This document shows positions 12,401 through 22,755 of a stretch of 64,000 nucleotides of DNA, piece after piece. Both the position numbers and the translations under genes were made by a program. The DNA is taken from contig JASANG010000809.1 of NCBI GenBank assembly GCA_030248215.1, positions 1 to 64,000 of the forward strand, read 5' to 3'. The stretch comes from Enoplolaimus lenunculus (lineage: Eukaryota; Nematoda; Enoplea; Enoplida; Thoracostomopsidae). The notes beneath the pieces were generated by a model. The model searched no databases, was not told the origin of the DNA, and was given only the letters and a program-made list of their open reading frames with translations. The first letter of the stretch is position 1, and every line of letters starts with the position of its first letter.

Positions 12401-15400
12401 GCCAAAACGGTTGCAATATTTACTAGCGCGGGTTGAGTGAAAAGTGACCGTAAACCGCTCTAGTCAAATAGAGAGTCCTTGTATCGAAATATCGCCCTGT
12501 GATTCGAAGGATTCCGACGTTGAAAATTGCGACGTCTATAAAGTTCGTTGCATTCTGGCTCGAGAATTCCTTGCGCTTTTATTCAGTCTCTTCCGCTATT
12601 TCCAACCTGTGAATTACTTTTAACTTTTTTTCTACATACGTATGCCTCTGTTTGCGACACTACCAAACACTTTGAGAATTATAACAGTGAGTGACATTAT
12701 GCTGCTGTCGTTGCGGAGTGCTTTGGTTTGTTCACGTCATATTCACAGAAAGCCCGAATATCGTGTAGGTTCTGACCGGTTTCGGTATCGATAGCTGATC
12801 ATAGGGTGCCATGCAGGTCCGGTTATTCTGGTTGTTTTCGCCGAAAAATTCCCGGTCGCAACTCTAGCTGATATTGAGCTACATTGTTCTATTTGTAATC
12901 TATTCAGATACGTTGGCAGTGATGACGCCGCGAAACGGTTACAGTTTTTAGAAGAAGAAATTTCTCATTTACAGAAAGAAGTCGATTATCTACGGAAACA
13001 GCAAACGTAAGTGAATCACAATATGCCCTTTATAGATTTGAAAATTTAAATTTTGTAAACAATATTAAATGTTCTCATGTTTGAAAGCTATGCATGGGCT
13101 TTGCATTAAATGTAATTACCTTTAAACTCTCTGTGTGTATTGTTTTCAGCAGACTGCCGTATCCGCCTGTGAAAAGACGAAATTACTTAACAAGGCAAAG
13201 AATACTAGTGAGTTTTTCGACAACTGCTGAAATTGTTAAATATTTTGTATCAATGAGCGACGGCAACTTCTGTAGTTTAAGCTGTGTCGTTGTACTGATG
13301 TCTAAGTTTCTGAAACCCTACTCAAGCACATCTTGCGGAAGTTTATGTTAAGCAAATCTTTGATTAATCCATCGTTTCTAAGATCGAATGTAAGTAAAGC
13401 AAACACTAAGTCATAAACAAGATTAATGTATTGCCGACTAAGTTCTGACATAGTAACCCGGGTTTAATTGAGATTATAGCCCCATAGTATGTAGCTTCTT
13501 AATGCGTTTTTTCCATTTTTGTTCGAATTTTTATTATTATTTAAGCCAGCAACTGAAGTATGTACTTAAGCATTGCTTAAGTAAATATTTAGGAAAGTTT
13601 TCGGAAATTCAAGCAATGTCTGATAAAGCTATTAATTCAAAATCGTACGTGTATTAGAAAATTTTCAAGATTTCTTTTCGTATGAACGTTTAAAAGTATT
13701 TCAGCATATACGCCCTTTCGTGCCTATGAAGTAATATACTTGATTTTAAAAGATTGCAGTTGTGAACGTATTAAACGTTTGGTTCGATCAAGCGCATTGC
13801 ATGTCTTTAATAAAATTGAATCGCTGCAAAGTTATTATATAAAGCTATTTTGTGTAGTTTGTCGTGTTACTTAGGTCACTGGGGGCGCTGGATTTGTCGG
13901 ATCTCACTTGATTGACGCTTTGATGAAAGATGGTCATGAAGTGATTGCTTTAGACAATTTTTTCACCGGACGCCGGCATAATGTAGAACACTGGATCGGG
14001 CATCCAAATTTTGAGCTAGTCCAGCACGACGTGGTCAATCCTATTTATTTTGAAGGTATGTTTTGGCTGAGTTTCTCCAAAACCGTACTGTTGTTATTGA
14101 CCGGAGCAATGGTATGTTTGAGGGTTGTAGCGTTGTTATCAAATTCATGATTATTTACTTTCACTTGTTTCTTCAGTAGCTATGGTATACTTTTGTGCGA
14201 AGACCAATAATTTACTCAAAACGTTTTCGAGTTCAACTACCAATCTTGCAGTGGACTAGGGTTAACGCTCGCATTCTGGAAATTGATTAAAATTAATTAC
14301 CTCGGGGTTGTCGCAAGTTGAAAAATTTGTTACCTTTATTACGTTTACACGTTAGTTATTTTCTGACGCGTAGAGTAACACATGATGTTTGTGTATAGTT
14401 TGCTTAAGTTTTATGGGTGTCGTGGCAGGTGCTAACCCTACCGTAACAGGTGTCACAGGAATTTTCGTGACATGTGTTAGGGTAGTAAGGTTAAATTGAA
14501 AATTTGTGTGTTATGGTAAGGTTAAATTGAAAATTTGTAGTATGGTAGTGTTAACGAGTGGCAATTCACAGGAATCTTCGTGACATGTGTTAGGGTAAGG
14601 TTAAATTGGAAATTTGTGTGTTAGGGTAAGGTTAAATTGAAAATTTGTAGTATGGTAGTGTTAACTAGTGGAAATTTCTAAAATTGCCACTCATTAACCC
14701 TACCGCATGTCGTTCCTGGTCTCGCAGCGTAGTTTCTTATTATGAATACTGCATAATCGCGTTGAAATCGATACATATTTGGTTCACGTTAATTAAATTT
14801 GGCTGCCCAGCTCCGATGTGTGAGCTCCTTTTGTTTTCAAATTATAACTATCTCGCAATGAACACTGTGTCATACATATAGTTTTGATTTTTTAGTATTG
14901 GCAAGTTGATTTTGGTCCGATTTTAAACTACTTTTGTCTTTTTCTTAATTTAGAGATATTTTCGGTTTATTTACAGTCGATTATTTAGAAAGACAAAATA
15001 ATACATGCAGACTTTGGTTTCAGTCAGCCGAATATATCACTTAGCGTCGCCTGCATCTCCACCACATTATATGTATAATCCAGTGAAGACAATAAAAAGC
15101 AATACTATTGGAACTATTAACATGCTTGGTGAGTTTGGCGCGTTGCTTGTTACAACATACAGCTATTGCTGTATACTAACGAAATCGATCTCGCAGTAAT
15201 TGGCAAATGCGCTTTGTGAAACCTATCTTGAAAGTTGCGAAAAACTTCTTGACTTTGAAACTTCATCATTGGTGCTGCTGTACACATTTGAGGATATGGC
15301 CCAGAAGAAGTGCACAAAAATAGGAGCATGTCAACATTATGCCCGGTATTTGAAAAATGTGTTTTAAAATATTTCCATAAGGAGTCCGACATTATAGTGC

Positions 15401-18400
15401 ATTTTTTAGTCATTACTCCGTTGAGTTTGAAAACCAAAGTTTAAGATTTTCAGTGGCTTTTCGAACGTATGCCAAAACAAATCAATTTGTTTCATATTAT
15501 TGCAAAATCGTGATATTACTTTACAGGTAGGTACAGCTAAAGAAAGCTATTTTCTAGTGTCCAATTTCGTTGCATTTCTTTTGTTCGATTTTAGGCTTAG
15601 CAAAGCGAACGCGTGCGAGAGTGCTCTTCGCATCAACTTCAGAAGTTTATGGTGACCCTCAAGTTCACCCACAACCGGAATCGTACTGGGGTCATGTAAA
15701 TCCTGTTGGACCCCGGGCTTGTTACGATGAGAGCAAACGGATTGCTGAAACCCTTATGTACGCATATAATTCTCAGGTAACAAAATGTTTCTTAAAACTA
15801 ATAAGTAATGTCAGTCACACGTTTGCACACGTTTGCATTTAGCAGGGTTCCAACAGGAACTAAATTTTGCCGCAACAGGAACAAGAATTCAATTGGTGTG
15901 CAGGAACCGAAACAGGAACAAAAACTGAAATTTGAAATAATTTTTATTACCGAATTACTGGTGGGCCTTTTAGAAAACCTAAACCGATTTTTCAGCGATT
16001 TAATCAGCAAGTTTTGCGAGAATACAACAGAAACAGTTTATTAACAAAATTGAAGTAATTTATACAACACTCATGTCGAAATAACATTTTTTTGAAGACA
16101 AAGTTTCCAATATTTAAATGATTACGCAAAATTTGCCACGGAATCGTGTAAATTCCGGTTCCTGCATCTTTGAATGCAGGAACATGAACAGGAACATGAA
16201 TTTAATTTTTGCAAGAGTTCCGGCCCGTACACTAATTCCGGTTGAACCCTGGCATTTACTCGGTTTCATCGCTCGAAAATTGTTCTAGTACCATAAAATT
16301 TTTTCGTGTTTCATTCGTATTCGAATGTAATGGCTTCAATCCTATGATAGCCAATTCTCACAGGTTCAACCTGGTGGTAGTTCTATACGTTTTATTCTGT
16401 TGCGTTAACTTTTACTATGCAATATGCAACTCTGGAATCATTTAACGGCATCTTTGGCTTATATATGCGTCCAGAAATGTCGTATTTGCGTTATATCCTA
16501 GGTTTTCAACTTGTTATAAACATTTTTAAGTTAGTCATTATATATTATGTTTTATATGTCCCCCCAGTGTGTAAAATTTGGGTATCAATGTGATGCAAAC
16601 GAAAAGAGGGGATTACTTGGCTGTATGTGTCTGTGGGGTCTGCTCACCAGGATCATTTTAAACTTAGTATTTATTTTTTTATTTAATTAGTTTGGTCTAG
16701 AGTTACATCTGGGCCCAGGTATTACGATTATTCCGGGTATTATTGCGGAAAATTTCCGGGTCTGGGTCCGGGTTTTCGCTTCAAGAATTTCCGGGTCCCG
16801 GTTTTCACAACAAATCATTCCGGATTCGGGTCCGAGTATTGCAAAAATACCCAGACAAATACCCGGATTAAAATTAGCATAATGATTTTAACGCCCCGCG
16901 CCTACATTCTTAACAGTAACTATATCGTACTTAAATTAAATAGGTTAAAGAATTTATCCCATAGCTGCACAACCAACGCTAACTGTGTCAAATACATTAG
17001 AAACAAAACACTCCCAATATGTCTCAAAGACAGCTGTCGTATGTCGTATGTAAAAGCAAACTGCAGAAGGAAGAAGATTACGAATGTCTAATTAGGAATG
17101 GTTGGAATGCAGTAACATGACATGTCGCATTTTAAATATTTTACACACTGAGCTGCTAGAAATTAGATGGAGACAGAAATTCTTTCCTATCTTTTAAAAA
17201 TTAGGATCATTTTCAGTTGTTAAGTTATAAAAATTCCAGGCCCGGGTGGTCCGGGAAATAAATACGGATCCGAGTTCGCTTTCTTAAAAATTCCGGGTTC
17301 CAGTTTTCTCCCATAGAAACCCGGTCTGGGTATTTATTTTAAATGTTGCAACTCTAGTTTGTCTAAACTTTATTATTTTTGTCTAATTCTAAATTTTATT
17401 TTTGTTTAATATATTTCTTTATTGTTGCATAAGCTTTTATTTTACTGTTGGAGTTGTTTGTTATAGGAGGACGTCGATGTACGCATCGCTCGCATATTTA
17501 ATACATATGGAGAGCGTATGCACATGAATGACGGTCGGGTTGTGAGTAATTTCATTTTGCAATCACTGAAAAACCAATCAATTGCGGTAAGGATGTGTTT
17601 CTGGTTAAAAAAGATTAACCGAAAAGCCAGTTTGTGGGTATAAACACTCAAAACTGCATAAGTCTGTTTGAGAAAAATGAAAAATTTGCATGGACCAATA
17701 AACTTCTGCACTGGTATGAAGGCTGTTTTGTCACAGCCTTTAGCCTTTTACTAGTAAAGAATATTGCTGATGTTGCGTAATTGTAATTTAATGTAGGTGT
17801 TCTTATTATATTACTGAATTTGCAGTTTTAACAAATTATTTTATGTATGTTTAAGTGTTAACAAACTGCTTTAAATGAGTTCGATATTGCGTATAGTTGT
17901 ACAGTTCTTAATATTGTATTATATCTAATGAACAGCGCATAATTTTTGTTACATACATTATCTGTGGTTTTTCTATTTTGTTACTTCAGATATATGGCGC
18001 TGGTAATCAAACTCGTTCTTTTCAATATGTATCTGATCTAGTCGACGGTCTGCGCGCTTTAATGGAAAGCAACGTAACAATGCCGGTGAATTTAGGCAAT
18101 CCGGAAGAATATACGATTTTAGAATTTGCTAATATTATTCGAAAACTTGTTGGTTAGTGTGCCAGTTGTTTGAATCTACGCGATATGTTGTATCAGGATT
18201 CTTGTTGTTAAAAATAATATATGAACTTGACGTAATAGTAAGATACGCTGCATGTAACATACATCTTATTCCAAAATATATGTCTCGTTAGAGCTATGTA
18301 TAAAATGACCAAAGTTGCTTAACGGACAATTATAGCTGCTTTTATAGTTATATATTTGTTATAATCGTGCTATATTGGCAACACGTGCAACCCGAAGTAA

Positions 18401-19018
18401 TCTGTAATCATACCTATACTAAACCTGAAATTACTGGGTATGTTGGTATGCCATGTACATCGAAATGTATTTTCACAGTGAACACTGGATGCAACATATA
18501 GTGGGGCTTACATCTTTGGTTTCATGAATATTGTCTTGTTGGCAGGGAATGAAAACGAAATCGTACACATTCCTAAACTTGAAGACGATCCACGTCGGAG
18601 AAGACCGGATATAACCAAAGCTATTGAGTTGTTAAATTGGGCTCCAAAGGTATATTCAAATTATTGTCAGTCGTTTTAAGTTTTAGTAACTATGTAAGTA
18701 ACCGCCAATCTTTGAAAATACAACTTCTAAACGTAAGTAATCTACGTTGCATGAAACAAGACTTGCGATCCAAGAAAAATTTACCAGTTTATATCATATT
18801 TACTTATGCACGTGTTTTCGATTAGAACATCAATAAAAAACTTTTTGGTTCCGTTTTTCTCGAGGTTACATCCGAATTTGTACCTTTCCAACAGTACTAA
18901 TTTGTTTTGTTTGTAAACTGTTTTCTCGTTTTTTACTTTCTAGGTAACACTTGATGAAGGATTGCTTCGTAGCGTTGCATATTTTCGGAGTGAAATCGAA
19001 CGTGATGGATTCAGGTGA
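476..19018 (+). CDS. UXS1: UDP-glucuronate decarboxylase (UDP-xylose synthase), 11 exons, 399 aa
   Basis: This enzyme converts UDP-glucuronate to UDP-xylose in the Golgi lumen, the xylose donor for proteoglycan linkers; the C. elegans orthologue is SQV-1. Exons: 476-533, 703-757, 12908-13006, 13150-13207, 13875-14055, 15024-15128, 15595-15776, 17467-17586, 17990-18152, 18546-18649, 18944-19018. All phases agree and the sum is exactly 400 codons. The N-terminus MARHRR followed by a hydrophobic stretch (about residues 7-28) is a type II membrane anchor. A short coiled coil ([18 protein letters not shown]) follows, then the Rossmann motif TGGAGFVGS (from residue 92), STSEVYGDP with the catalytic Thr/Glu region near residue 200, and the YxxxK pair in CYDESK (Tyr229, Lys233). 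Length is close to human UXS1 (about 420). An in-frame TAA directly precedes the ATG. Least certain is exon 2's donor: GT at 758 gives the matching phase, but a stronger-looking GTACGT begins at 754 and would need an extra exon. An AATAAA at 19032-19037 could be the polyadenylation signal. Confidence 0.93.
1500..2230. mobile_element. Fold-back / long-TIR MITE, about 730 bp
   Basis: The two ends are inverted copies of each other for about 110-120 bases. Both contain GGGTCGAAAGGTGG, then a run of TCCGTCC, then AACCGCTGAACCGATTTTGA. The copies differ by several substitutions and small indels, so the insertion is not recent. The middle is AT-rich with no open frame. It may sit inside an older element whose ends read GGGATG near 1363 and CATCCC near 2250. 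Confidence 0.75.
2303..2763. mobile_element. hAT-like MITE (CAGKGTGCGACC family), 461 bp
   Basis: It starts CAGTGTGCGACCAGATATCC and ends GGTCGCACCCTG. The flanks are CATCCACG (2295-2302) and CATCCGCG (2764-2771), an 8-bp target duplication with one mismatch, as expected for hAT transposition. Multiple CCGGTTCCGG-like motifs lie near both ends. There is no coding capacity. Confidence 0.82.
3018..3390. mobile_element. hAT-like MITE, 373 bp, perfect 8-bp target duplication
   Basis: The ends are CAGGGTGCAACCGGAATT and AATTCCGGTTGCACCCTG, exact inverted repeats. Both flanks read GTGTATAT (3010-3017 and 3391-3398), a perfect 8-bp target duplication. Perfect ends and flanks suggest a fairly young insertion. 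It has no open frame. Confidence 0.9.
4156..4533. mobile_element. hAT-like MITE, 378 bp, perfect 8-bp target duplication
   Basis: It begins CAGGGTACGACC and ends GATCGCACCCTA. Both flanks are ATTCGAAT (4148-4155 and 4534-4541). It belongs to the same family as the elements at 2303 and 3018. Open frames inside it are by-products of the repeat. Confidence 0.87.
4924..5352. mobile_element. hAT-like MITE inserted into older related repeat
   Basis: The start AGGGGTCGACCGGATCC and end GGATCCGGTCGTTCCCT are inverted. The flanks share AGTAAAATGT on both sides, consistent with an 8-bp duplication plus chance extension. The sequence outside both ends (about 4785-4923 and 5353-5390) carries CCGGCTCC and GGAGCCGG and looks like an older element split by this insertion. 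Confidence 0.65.
5628..7612 (-). CDS. Calponin/transgelin-like CH-domain protein, nested antisense in UXS1 intron 1
   Basis: Exons on the minus strand are 7612-7562 (17 codons from ATG), 6670-6534 and 5832-5628. Donor and acceptor phases agree and give at least 131 aa. The product starts [17 protein letters not shown] and then carries a single type-3 calponin-homology domain: [18 protein letters not shown], then [13 protein letters not shown] and [22 protein letters not shown] and TIRWLGKK. These match the calponin/transgelin consensus closely. Family members bind actin and stabilise or organise muscle thin filaments. I found no downstream exon with a calponin-like repeat. Either the last exon reads on seven more codons to a TAA at 5604 (a CH-only protein of about 138 aa), or a further exon lies further along the strand and I missed it. 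The frames are intact, so it is probably a live gene. Confidence 0.85.
5843..6247. mobile_element. Inverted-repeat MITE (TAGCCCAAGTCGTA family), about 405 bp
   Basis: The ends TATATATGTCGTAGCCC and GGGCTACGACATATATA are inverted copies, with AAGTCGTA-type repeats just inside them and again internally (TAGCCCAAGTCGTA at 6171-6184). It lies in the intron between calponin exons 2 and 3. Its left end is only about 10 bases from the exon 3 acceptor, so the element probably supplies part of the intron's 3' end. Confidence 0.75.
7118..7509. mobile_element. hAT-like MITE copy, diverged
   Basis: It begins CAGGGTACGACCAGATATCC and ends ATATCCGGTCGCACACTTT. It belongs to the same family as the copies at 2303, 3018 and 4156. 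I could not recognise a clear target duplication. It sits in intron 1 of the calponin-like gene. Confidence 0.6.
8233..8589. mobile_element. MITE with GCGGCGGATCC ends and a tandem-repeat core
   Basis: The left end CAGCGGCGGATCC and right end GGATCCAATAGTG are inverted. Between them about five diverged units of 50-60 bp repeat, each with AAATTGTAAGGTA, ACCTTATCATTTTATCA and AAAATTTCTGA. Each unit holds a small palindrome (AAGGT/ACCTT). A second copy with three units lies at 49003-49265. The end sequence resembles hAT/Tip100-type termini, but no target duplication is clear. Confidence 0.7.
10648..10670 (+). repeat. GATA tetranucleotide microsatellite
   Basis: Just under six GATA units lie in a row. 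They fall in unique-looking intron sequence. Confidence 0.8.
10789..11430 (-). mobile_element. Degenerate non-LTR retrotransposon (LINE) 3' fragment
   Basis: The minus strand carries RNase H-like sequence ([14 protein letters not shown] near 11410-11370; [17 protein letters not shown] near 11230-11180). It is followed by a C-terminal zinc-knuckle-like region in an open frame from 11139 to 10789 ([20 protein letters not shown], then [14 protein letters not shown]). This order is typical of the end of ORF2 in RNase H-bearing LINEs of the Jockey/R1/I lineages. Stops and frame changes separate the parts and the reverse transcriptase is absent, so it is a dead 5'-truncated copy. Confidence 0.75.
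13147..13152 (+). promoter_or_regulatory. Tandem (NAGNAG) splice acceptor of UXS1 exon 4
   Basis: The acceptor reads TTTTCAGCAG. Either AG keeps the reading frame, adding or dropping a single Arg after QQT in the linker between the coiled coil and the catalytic domain. The sequence does not show which is used. Confidence 0.55.
14412..14705. repeat. Two-unit tandem repeat of 113 bp with inner sub-repeats
   Basis: Units start at 14454 and 14567 with CACAGGAAT. Each contains TTCGTGACATGTGTTAGGGT and two copies of AAGGTTAAATTG-AAATTTG. The outer ends GCTAACCCTACCG and ATTAACCCTACCG are in the same orientation. It lies in UXS1 intron 5. Confidence 0.8.
15843..16251. mobile_element. hAT-like MITE, 409 bp, in UXS1 intron 7
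   Basis: The ends are CAGGGTTCCAACAGGAAC and CCGGTTGAACCCTG. The flanks GCATTTAG (15835-15842) and GCATTTAC (16252-16259) form an 8-bp target duplication with one mismatch. It is inserted 66 bases downstream of the exon 7 donor. Confidence 0.82.
16697..17356. mobile_element. Inverted-repeat element of the CCGGGTATT family, about 660 bp
   Basis: The ends CTAGAGTTACA and TGTTGCAACTCTAG are inverted. Just inside each lie CCCAGGTATT and GGTCTGGGTATT motifs with repeated TTCCGGGT. Related fragments occur at about 9743-10060 and 12810-12875. No target duplication is certain. Confidence 0.55.
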
Positions 19019-19878
19019 AACGTTGTGGTTTAATAAAGGCTTTAATTTTAATAATACGGAAAACGTTCAAATTATATGACAGGCTGGTAACGTGTATTGT
19101 GCGGTAAGTTTTCTTTCCGTGTTGCAAAATTTGAGTAATTTGTCAAAGCCGCTCGCAGCAATTTTACAATCGTCGGCGTTCAGTCAACAATGTGGCATCA
19201 ATTTTGTGGCTTTATTGTTTTGGTTGTTATGGTAATGACGTTTTTGGAGTGAATTGTTTACTTGGAGATCAATGTATAGCTGTTGATATCAACATCAACT
19301 TATCGAAGTTGCTATAAATTGTAGTCCATGACTTTGGAAACTCAACGCATTTTAACTGCTAGATTTAACGAGAACTTTACGTTTATTGGCAGTCTTGTTT
19401 TTTTATCACATTTTGGCAATAGTCCTGACTTGTTTTTGTTTCGTTGTATACCATTTTGTGCCTGTATTGTTTTGTTGTGCCGATATTTGATGACAGCTCT
19501 GTATAATGTACGAGATAACTGCTGGATTTGATGGCTATTCTTGATTGACTAGTTTACACGGTGTTATTATGTATTTTACTCATGTTGAAATTACAAAGAT
19601 AAAATTGTGGAAATGTATTTTAACCGAAAATTCGTATTAAATTCTCAGGTTTGTTGTCGTTTGTTGTCACTTGTGTATGTTATGGGCGAACTAATGTAAT
19701 TAGAATCAGTTGATAAGCAGCTTATTGTTGGTTATATTAGCTGAGCTCTGGGATTTCCTTCCGTTTGTTGTATCATTTGAATGTTGGTGTAAATTATGTC
19801 ATGCTATTTTCTAAACAACCTGATTATTATAGGAAATGCCTTCATAATGTAGTGCAACGTTTGTACTATGGTGTGCTT

Positions 19879-20277
19879 CGTGTGCGACCGGATATTCATT
19901 TATCGGATACGGGAATCGGATATGGATGTTGGATTTTTTAACGGAACAGGGACACGATACCAGATATTGTATATGTTAAAAAATTGTTATATTTTTAGCG
20001 CGCTCAATATTTTCGTGTGTTATACATTCATAATTGCTTCTGATCAACTGAAATTAATTAATGCAAAAGTGCGTGGTATCCAAACTGCAGTTTTTGAGTT
20101 GCCCATAAATGTAATCCCAGCAAGATATTAAAGACGTTCACTTGTCAAAGCCAGTTTTATGGTATTCGGCACCACAACCGTAAATATCCATATCCAGCAG
20201 GTTTATATCGTATGCCGGATACGGATATCAGTTTTTGCCGGATATTAAACGGTAAATGGATATCCGGTCGCACCCTG
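19879..20277. mobile_element. hAT-like MITE, about 399 bp
   Basis: It ends GGATATCCGGTCGCACCCTG and starts CGTGTGCGACCGGATAT. Nine bases, GGTGTGCTT, are repeated on both sides (19870-19878 and 20278-20286), which covers the expected 8-bp duplication. Confidence 0.82.
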
Positions 20278-20650
20278 GGTGTGCTTACTTTAGAGCTAAA
20301 ACATAGTGTATAGTATGTAATGGTATGTATTTGAAAAGTGGTATATTTGTTTCGTGCCTAAGCGAAGAAAAAAAGTAAAACTAAACATAAGTGTAAGCAA
20401 AAAATATCGTCTAATCTCTAAGCATACTCTTTTGCACGCCCACCAGAGAGCGGGCGGTCCTAAAAGTCACATGAGGCGCAGTTTCCATGATATGCTAATT
20501 TTTCGCAGTTGCAATTATACTTTAATTGACGGTAAAAGCTGTTCTATTAAGCAACAGGTTAATATTTTAACTTGGCATTATCTTGCAAATAGGTGTAAAG
20601 TTAACGGCGAACAATGAATACTCAATTCCTTCGCGTGTTTTGGGTGCATT

Positions 20651-20737
20651 TTGTTTGTTTGTTTGTTTGTTGGTTGGTTGGTTTGTTCGTTCGTTTGTTT
20701 GTTTGTTTATTGTTTGTTTGTTTGCTTTTTGATCATG
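20651..20737 (+). repeat. TTTG-type microsatellite
   Basis: This is a run of TTTG units with TTGG and TTCG variants. It gives low-complexity open frames on both strands that should not be read as genes. Confidence 0.85.
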
Positions 20738-20751
20738 TTTATATTGGCTGC

Positions 20752-20911
20752 AGGGTACAACCGCAGGCTTTTCTGCATAGTACAACCGTAGGACTCCCTT
20801 CGGCTCCGGCAGAAAATCGACCTCCGGCTCACATGATTTCGCGTCACCTCCAGCCACGGCAATTTTTGGTGACCTCTGGTCCCTGCATTTTTCACCTCCT
20901 GTTGCACCCTG
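20752..20911. mobile_element. Short hAT-like MITE, about 160 bp
   Basis: It starts CAGGGTACAACCGCAGG and ends CCTGTTGCACCCTG. The flanks ATTGGCTG and ATGGTTTG agree at only five of eight positions, so the target duplication is doubtful. Confidence 0.55.
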
Positions 20912-21461
20912 ATGGTTTGTTAAAAAGAATGTCTTAGTTTAAGCCTATTAAAGTTTTGTAGCTGTAAGTAGCCTTGTTTTTACAGAACGGACCACAGAGA
21001 AATTATGTCTGTAATGCCCTCTCATGTTACATTTTGGGCCATCCCGTCTTTTGAACTAGGTACTGCAATATATTCAGTACTTAGTGTAGGATTATATTGT
21101 AGACTATTATTACATAGGCTTTAGGGTTAACACTAATTTTGGGCTTAAGCTTAGGAATATATATTCTTATTCTAAAGTAACGGCATAAAATGTAATGGTC
21201 GTTACATCTGTGGACCAGGCATTAACCTTTCAATAATTGCAGTATTGTCACTGCTGAAATTATCATGCTGTTCAATTAAAAACTTGTCTTTTTATCGCTT
21301 CTGAGTAGTTAATGATATCAACTTCATAACCAACTTGTTGTCAAATTCGACAAAACCGTATGCAACTACTGTAGTAACCCGAATAAAAAGAAAACTTCCC
21401 CATTTGGAGTCCCAAGAATGGTGGTCCATATCCCCAGAGTCCGTAAACGAATTGAGTCCCT

Positions 21462-21625
21462 GCCAATGTTACTTTAAGGAGCGTAACAGTAGATTAAGCG
21501 TATTCCTAAGCCTAAGCCTAAGCGTTGCAAGAATGTGTTTATAAGCCTAAAAAATATCCAGAATCTAAACCTACTCTTTTATAGAACCACCAGAAACCTG
21601 GACGCCCCTTAAAGTAACATGGGCC
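21462..21625. mobile_element. TTAGGC-bearing hAT-type MITE, copy A
   Basis: The left end GCCAATGTTACTTTAAGGAG is inverted to the right end CCCCTTAAAGTAACATGGGCC. The flanks GAGTCCCT and GAGTCCCC form an 8-bp duplication with one mismatch. Inside is CCTAAGCCTAAGCCTAAGC, the complement of the nematode telomere repeat. Confidence 0.82.
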
Positions 21626-21753
21626 GAGTCCCCAAACCCCAATTAGAGTCCATAAATATCAATTGTCCCTAGTGCATAAATGGCTCCAGGACCTAAGAAA
21701 GCTGAGTTCGAAACATTAAAAAACAGTTTTGAAAGTGTATTCCTATAAGTGTA

Positions 21754-22056
21754 ACCAAGAGTGCATAGTACAAGAGTAAAGTAACTCTTGGGGTTTCGCG
21801 TGGCACAAAATGTACCAGCCGACTTGACGTTTTTGGCCGACCACTCTCCCCCCCTTTGTTTAGAGGGAGGGTAGTTGTCCCATGCAATCACCCTAAATTA
21901 AACTATAAAGGAAGCATGTTTGACTCCGCATACATAAAGTGTCATGGTTAGCACTGGTTGTACCACACCTAAATAAAGCGGGGTAGGCCAAAAATGCAAC
22001 GCGTGCCGGGTACATTCTTTTCTATACTGTTGAAGTAAGCATCATACACTCTTGGT
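21754..22056. mobile_element. Inverted-repeat MITE (ACCAAGAGTG ends)
   Basis: The ends ACCAAGAGTG and CACTCTTGGT are inverted. The inner sequence (GGAAGCATGTTTGACTCC, CATACATAAAG) is repeated in the element at 62013-62285. A TA lies next to each end, which would suit a TA-duplicating superfamily, but this is not certain. Confidence 0.65.
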
Positions 22057-22352
22057 ATAACCAACCTTGCATTATCGCTCAAACTGTTGAGGCAAGATAA
22101 GTAAACGTTTCATTCAACGAATAATTGGAATACTGGATATATGAGTAACGAAGTGTGGCGGAGAGTGTGTTTTAAATAAATAACCGTTTGTATTTTTTCA
22201 TTGTTAAAATCAAACTTACACTGCAAATTTTTGTTCCGCTATCTCAAAATTTCACAGTTGTTTAGGGGCTACTGTGAGCAAGTTCTAGTTTGTGGGGGAA
22301 TAAACAGTGCCAATTTGGCTACAGAGGATCTGCTCCCTGCATTCGACTGCTT

Positions 22353-22510
22353 GCTCATGTAAAGATCAGGGGCGGAACGTTGTTCTGGTGGGACTAGAAT
22401 AGAATAAGCTTAAGCTTTAGACTATTTTTTGCTCGGCTTAGGTTTAGGCTTTGGCTTAGGCTTAGAATAAGCTTATAACACTGTTCCGCCCCTGTTCATT
22501 ACATTGGCCC
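22353..22510. mobile_element. TTAGGC-bearing MITE, copy B
   Basis: The left end includes CATGTAAAGATCAGGGGCGG and the right end CCGCCCCTGTTCATTACATT. The core reads GGCTTAGGTTTAGGCTTTGG. The flanks GACTGCTT and AACTACTT agree at six of eight positions. Confidence 0.7.
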
Positions 22511-22755
22511 AACTACTTGTGGACCTTCTAGCCAATTCGCGAACCTAAGATTACACCTAAACTTTAGTCAAAAGCGTAGGCTTAAGTTGAAGCCTAAACT
22601 TTAGTCTAAACCTAAACTTCTGAATTGTCTAAGCTTTTGGGAAATTGGGATGTTACCCGGAAAATTAGAATTTTGTGTAATTGAACATCTGTCAAAACTC
22701 AAAATTTTCCACTTGTGCATCTCCCACCAGGAGTTTCTGAATCCGCCACTGACTA

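Larger units (their letters stand above)
758..12907. other. UXS1 intron 1 (12 kb) holding a nested gene and many repeats
   Basis: This intron contains the minus-strand calponin-like gene (5628-7612), a LINE remnant (10789-11430), a fold-back element (about 1500-2230), hAT-like elements at 2303-2763, 3018-3390, 4156-4533 and about 4924-5352 and 7118-7509, an inverted-repeat element at 5843-6247 and a satellite-cored element at 8233-8589. Fragments of a family ending in CCGGGTATT-like sequence lie at about 9743-10060, and a right-end hAT fragment at about 11930-12033. The stretches 3481-4100 and 8990-9740 look unique, but I find no convincing exon in them. Confidence 0.7.

Noticed and set aside
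20354-20617. Basic frame starting with a non-ATG codon
   Set aside because: No ATG, no splice context and no recognisable motif.
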